Source: an uncultured Bacteroidota bacterium (GTDB lineage Bacteria > Bacteroidota > Bacteroidia > Chitinophagales > Chitinophagaceae). Taken from it: a DNA stretch of 64,000 nt. Below are positions 63,461 to 64,000 of the stretch, piece by piece. Made by a program: the position numbers and the translations under genes. The notes beneath the pieces were generated by a model. It worked only from the letters and a program-made list of their open reading frames with translations, was not told the origin of the DNA and ran no database searches. The stretch lies in NCBI GenBank assembly GCA_903824665.1, contig CAIJXT010000015.1, positions 1 to 64,000 on the forward strand, read 5' to 3'. The number at the start of each line of letters is the position of its first letter. Position 1 is the first letter of the stretch.

Positions 63461-63853
63461 ATGGATCTATTATTGCAGGCGGCAACGCAAAACACACCTC
63501 TTAACTACTTCCCCATAGCATTGCAGATCGTTGTTGCTATCGGTTTTGTGATCATCATGATGGTGGCATCTCATCTGCTGGGCCCCAAAAGAAGAACACA
63601 GGACAAACTCATCAACTTCGAAAGTGGTATTCCCTCTGTAGGCAACGCCCGCCAGCCCATGGGTATCAAGTACTTTCTGGTAGCGATCCTGTTTGTGCTG
63701 TTTGATGTGGAGGTGATATTCTTCTATCCTTATGCGGTCAATTTCCGGTATCTGGGTCAGGAAGGATTTATAGAGGTGATACTTTTTGTGGCTTTTTTCC
63801 TGTGTGGCTTTATCTACGTAGTGAAGAAGGGTGCGCTCGACTGGGAAGACTAA
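63461..63853 (+). CDS. nuoA: NADH-quinone oxidoreductase subunit A
   Basis: A 130-aa inner-membrane subunit of respiratory complex I, with three helices (FPIALQIVVAIGFVIIMMVA, YFLVAILFVLFDVEVIFFYP and VILFVAFFLCGFIYVV). Family motifs are present: KLINFESGIPSVGNARQPM and the FVLFDVEVIFFYPYAV signature with conserved D and E in the second helix. It would feed electrons from NADH into the menaquinone pool that alternative complex III oxidises. The rest of the nuo operon is expected downstream, but no start of nuoB is seen in the 147 bases left in the window. Confidence 0.96.
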   Translation: MDLLLQAATQNTPLNYFPIALQIVVAIGFVIIMMVASHLLGPKRRTQDKLINFESGIPSVGNARQPMGIKYFLVAILFVLFDVEVIFFYPYAVNFRYLGQEGFIEVILFVAFFLCGFIYVVKKGALDWED

Positions 63854-64000
63854 TATGGCCAGGCACACCCGCAGGTTTACTGCAAAGAGGTGTTTTGCCC
63901 GGCAAATGGTGAGGAATGTTGTTCAGTGGTTGAAAATCGATCGATAAGTTTTGAATTCCGGCAGCCTTTATGAATAATGATTGGTAGTACAGATTGACCG

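Overview
The window looks like a chromosomal segment of a Bacteroidota member, most likely order Chitinophagales (Chitinophagaceae-like). Evidence from the sequence: several very large secreted proteins with type IX secretion (T9SS) C-terminal domains, a TonB-dependent receptor with a carboxypeptidase-like N-terminal domain, an alternative complex III (act) operon followed by coxB-coxA, an LptD of the Bacteroidota type, and repeated promoter boxes of the form TAnnTTTG, the -7 element of this phylum. No rRNA, tRNA or CRISPR array was recognised.

Layout. 0-6 kb: three 31-bp repeats that look like a transposon end, a cation diffusion facilitator, a gamma-carbonic anhydrase, a small two-gene unit that may be a GNAT-type toxin/antitoxin pair, lptD, and a divergent cell-wall amidase. 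6.7-18.5 kb: an EGF-like lipoprotein, cmk, an OmpA/TSP3 protein downstream of a giant T9SS adhesin, lepB, a UPF1-like helicase and yjdM. 18.6-24.9 kb: a compact four-gene operon with all the hallmarks of a Wadjet (JetABCD/MksBEFG) SMC anti-plasmid defence system. The genes encode a kleisin-like subunit, a small KITE-like subunit, a 1223-aa SMC-like ATPase and a short Toprim nuclease. This is the most notable system in the window. 25-32.4 kb: a repeat-rich, partly decayed accessory region. It holds a helix-turn-helix protein, an addiction-module antitoxin broken by an in-frame TAG, an NHL-repeat protein, a TPR-like protein, an outer-membrane protein, four families of imperfect direct repeats, a J-domain/KTSC fusion, and a duplicated remnant of a T9SS gene tail.

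32.5-41.8 kb: a T9SS parallel-repeat protein paired with a TonB-dependent receptor, a two-cluster CDGSH protein, pirin, a sigma-54-type response regulator without a DNA-binding domain, and a membrane glycosyltransferase. 41.9-53.8 kb (minus strand): actABCDEF-coxB-coxA, which would oxidise menaquinol and pass electrons through the cytochromes of complex III to an A-type heme-copper oxidase. It ends at a strong terminator just after coxA, so the remaining oxidase subunits must be encoded elsewhere. 54-64 kb: an SDR protein lacking the usual catalytic Tyr/Lys, two more giant secreted proteins (choice-of-anchor A/PKD and choice-of-anchor L/CHU_C), a small membrane protein, a lipoprotein, and nuoA as the start of a complex I locus that is not continued within the window.

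Many genes have a TAnnTTTG/TAnnTTCG box only 3-12 bases before their ATG, which implies leaderless or nearly leaderless mRNAs. Start codons were moved downstream in several places on this basis, or because of signal peptides. All assignments come from reading motifs by eye; no database search was run.
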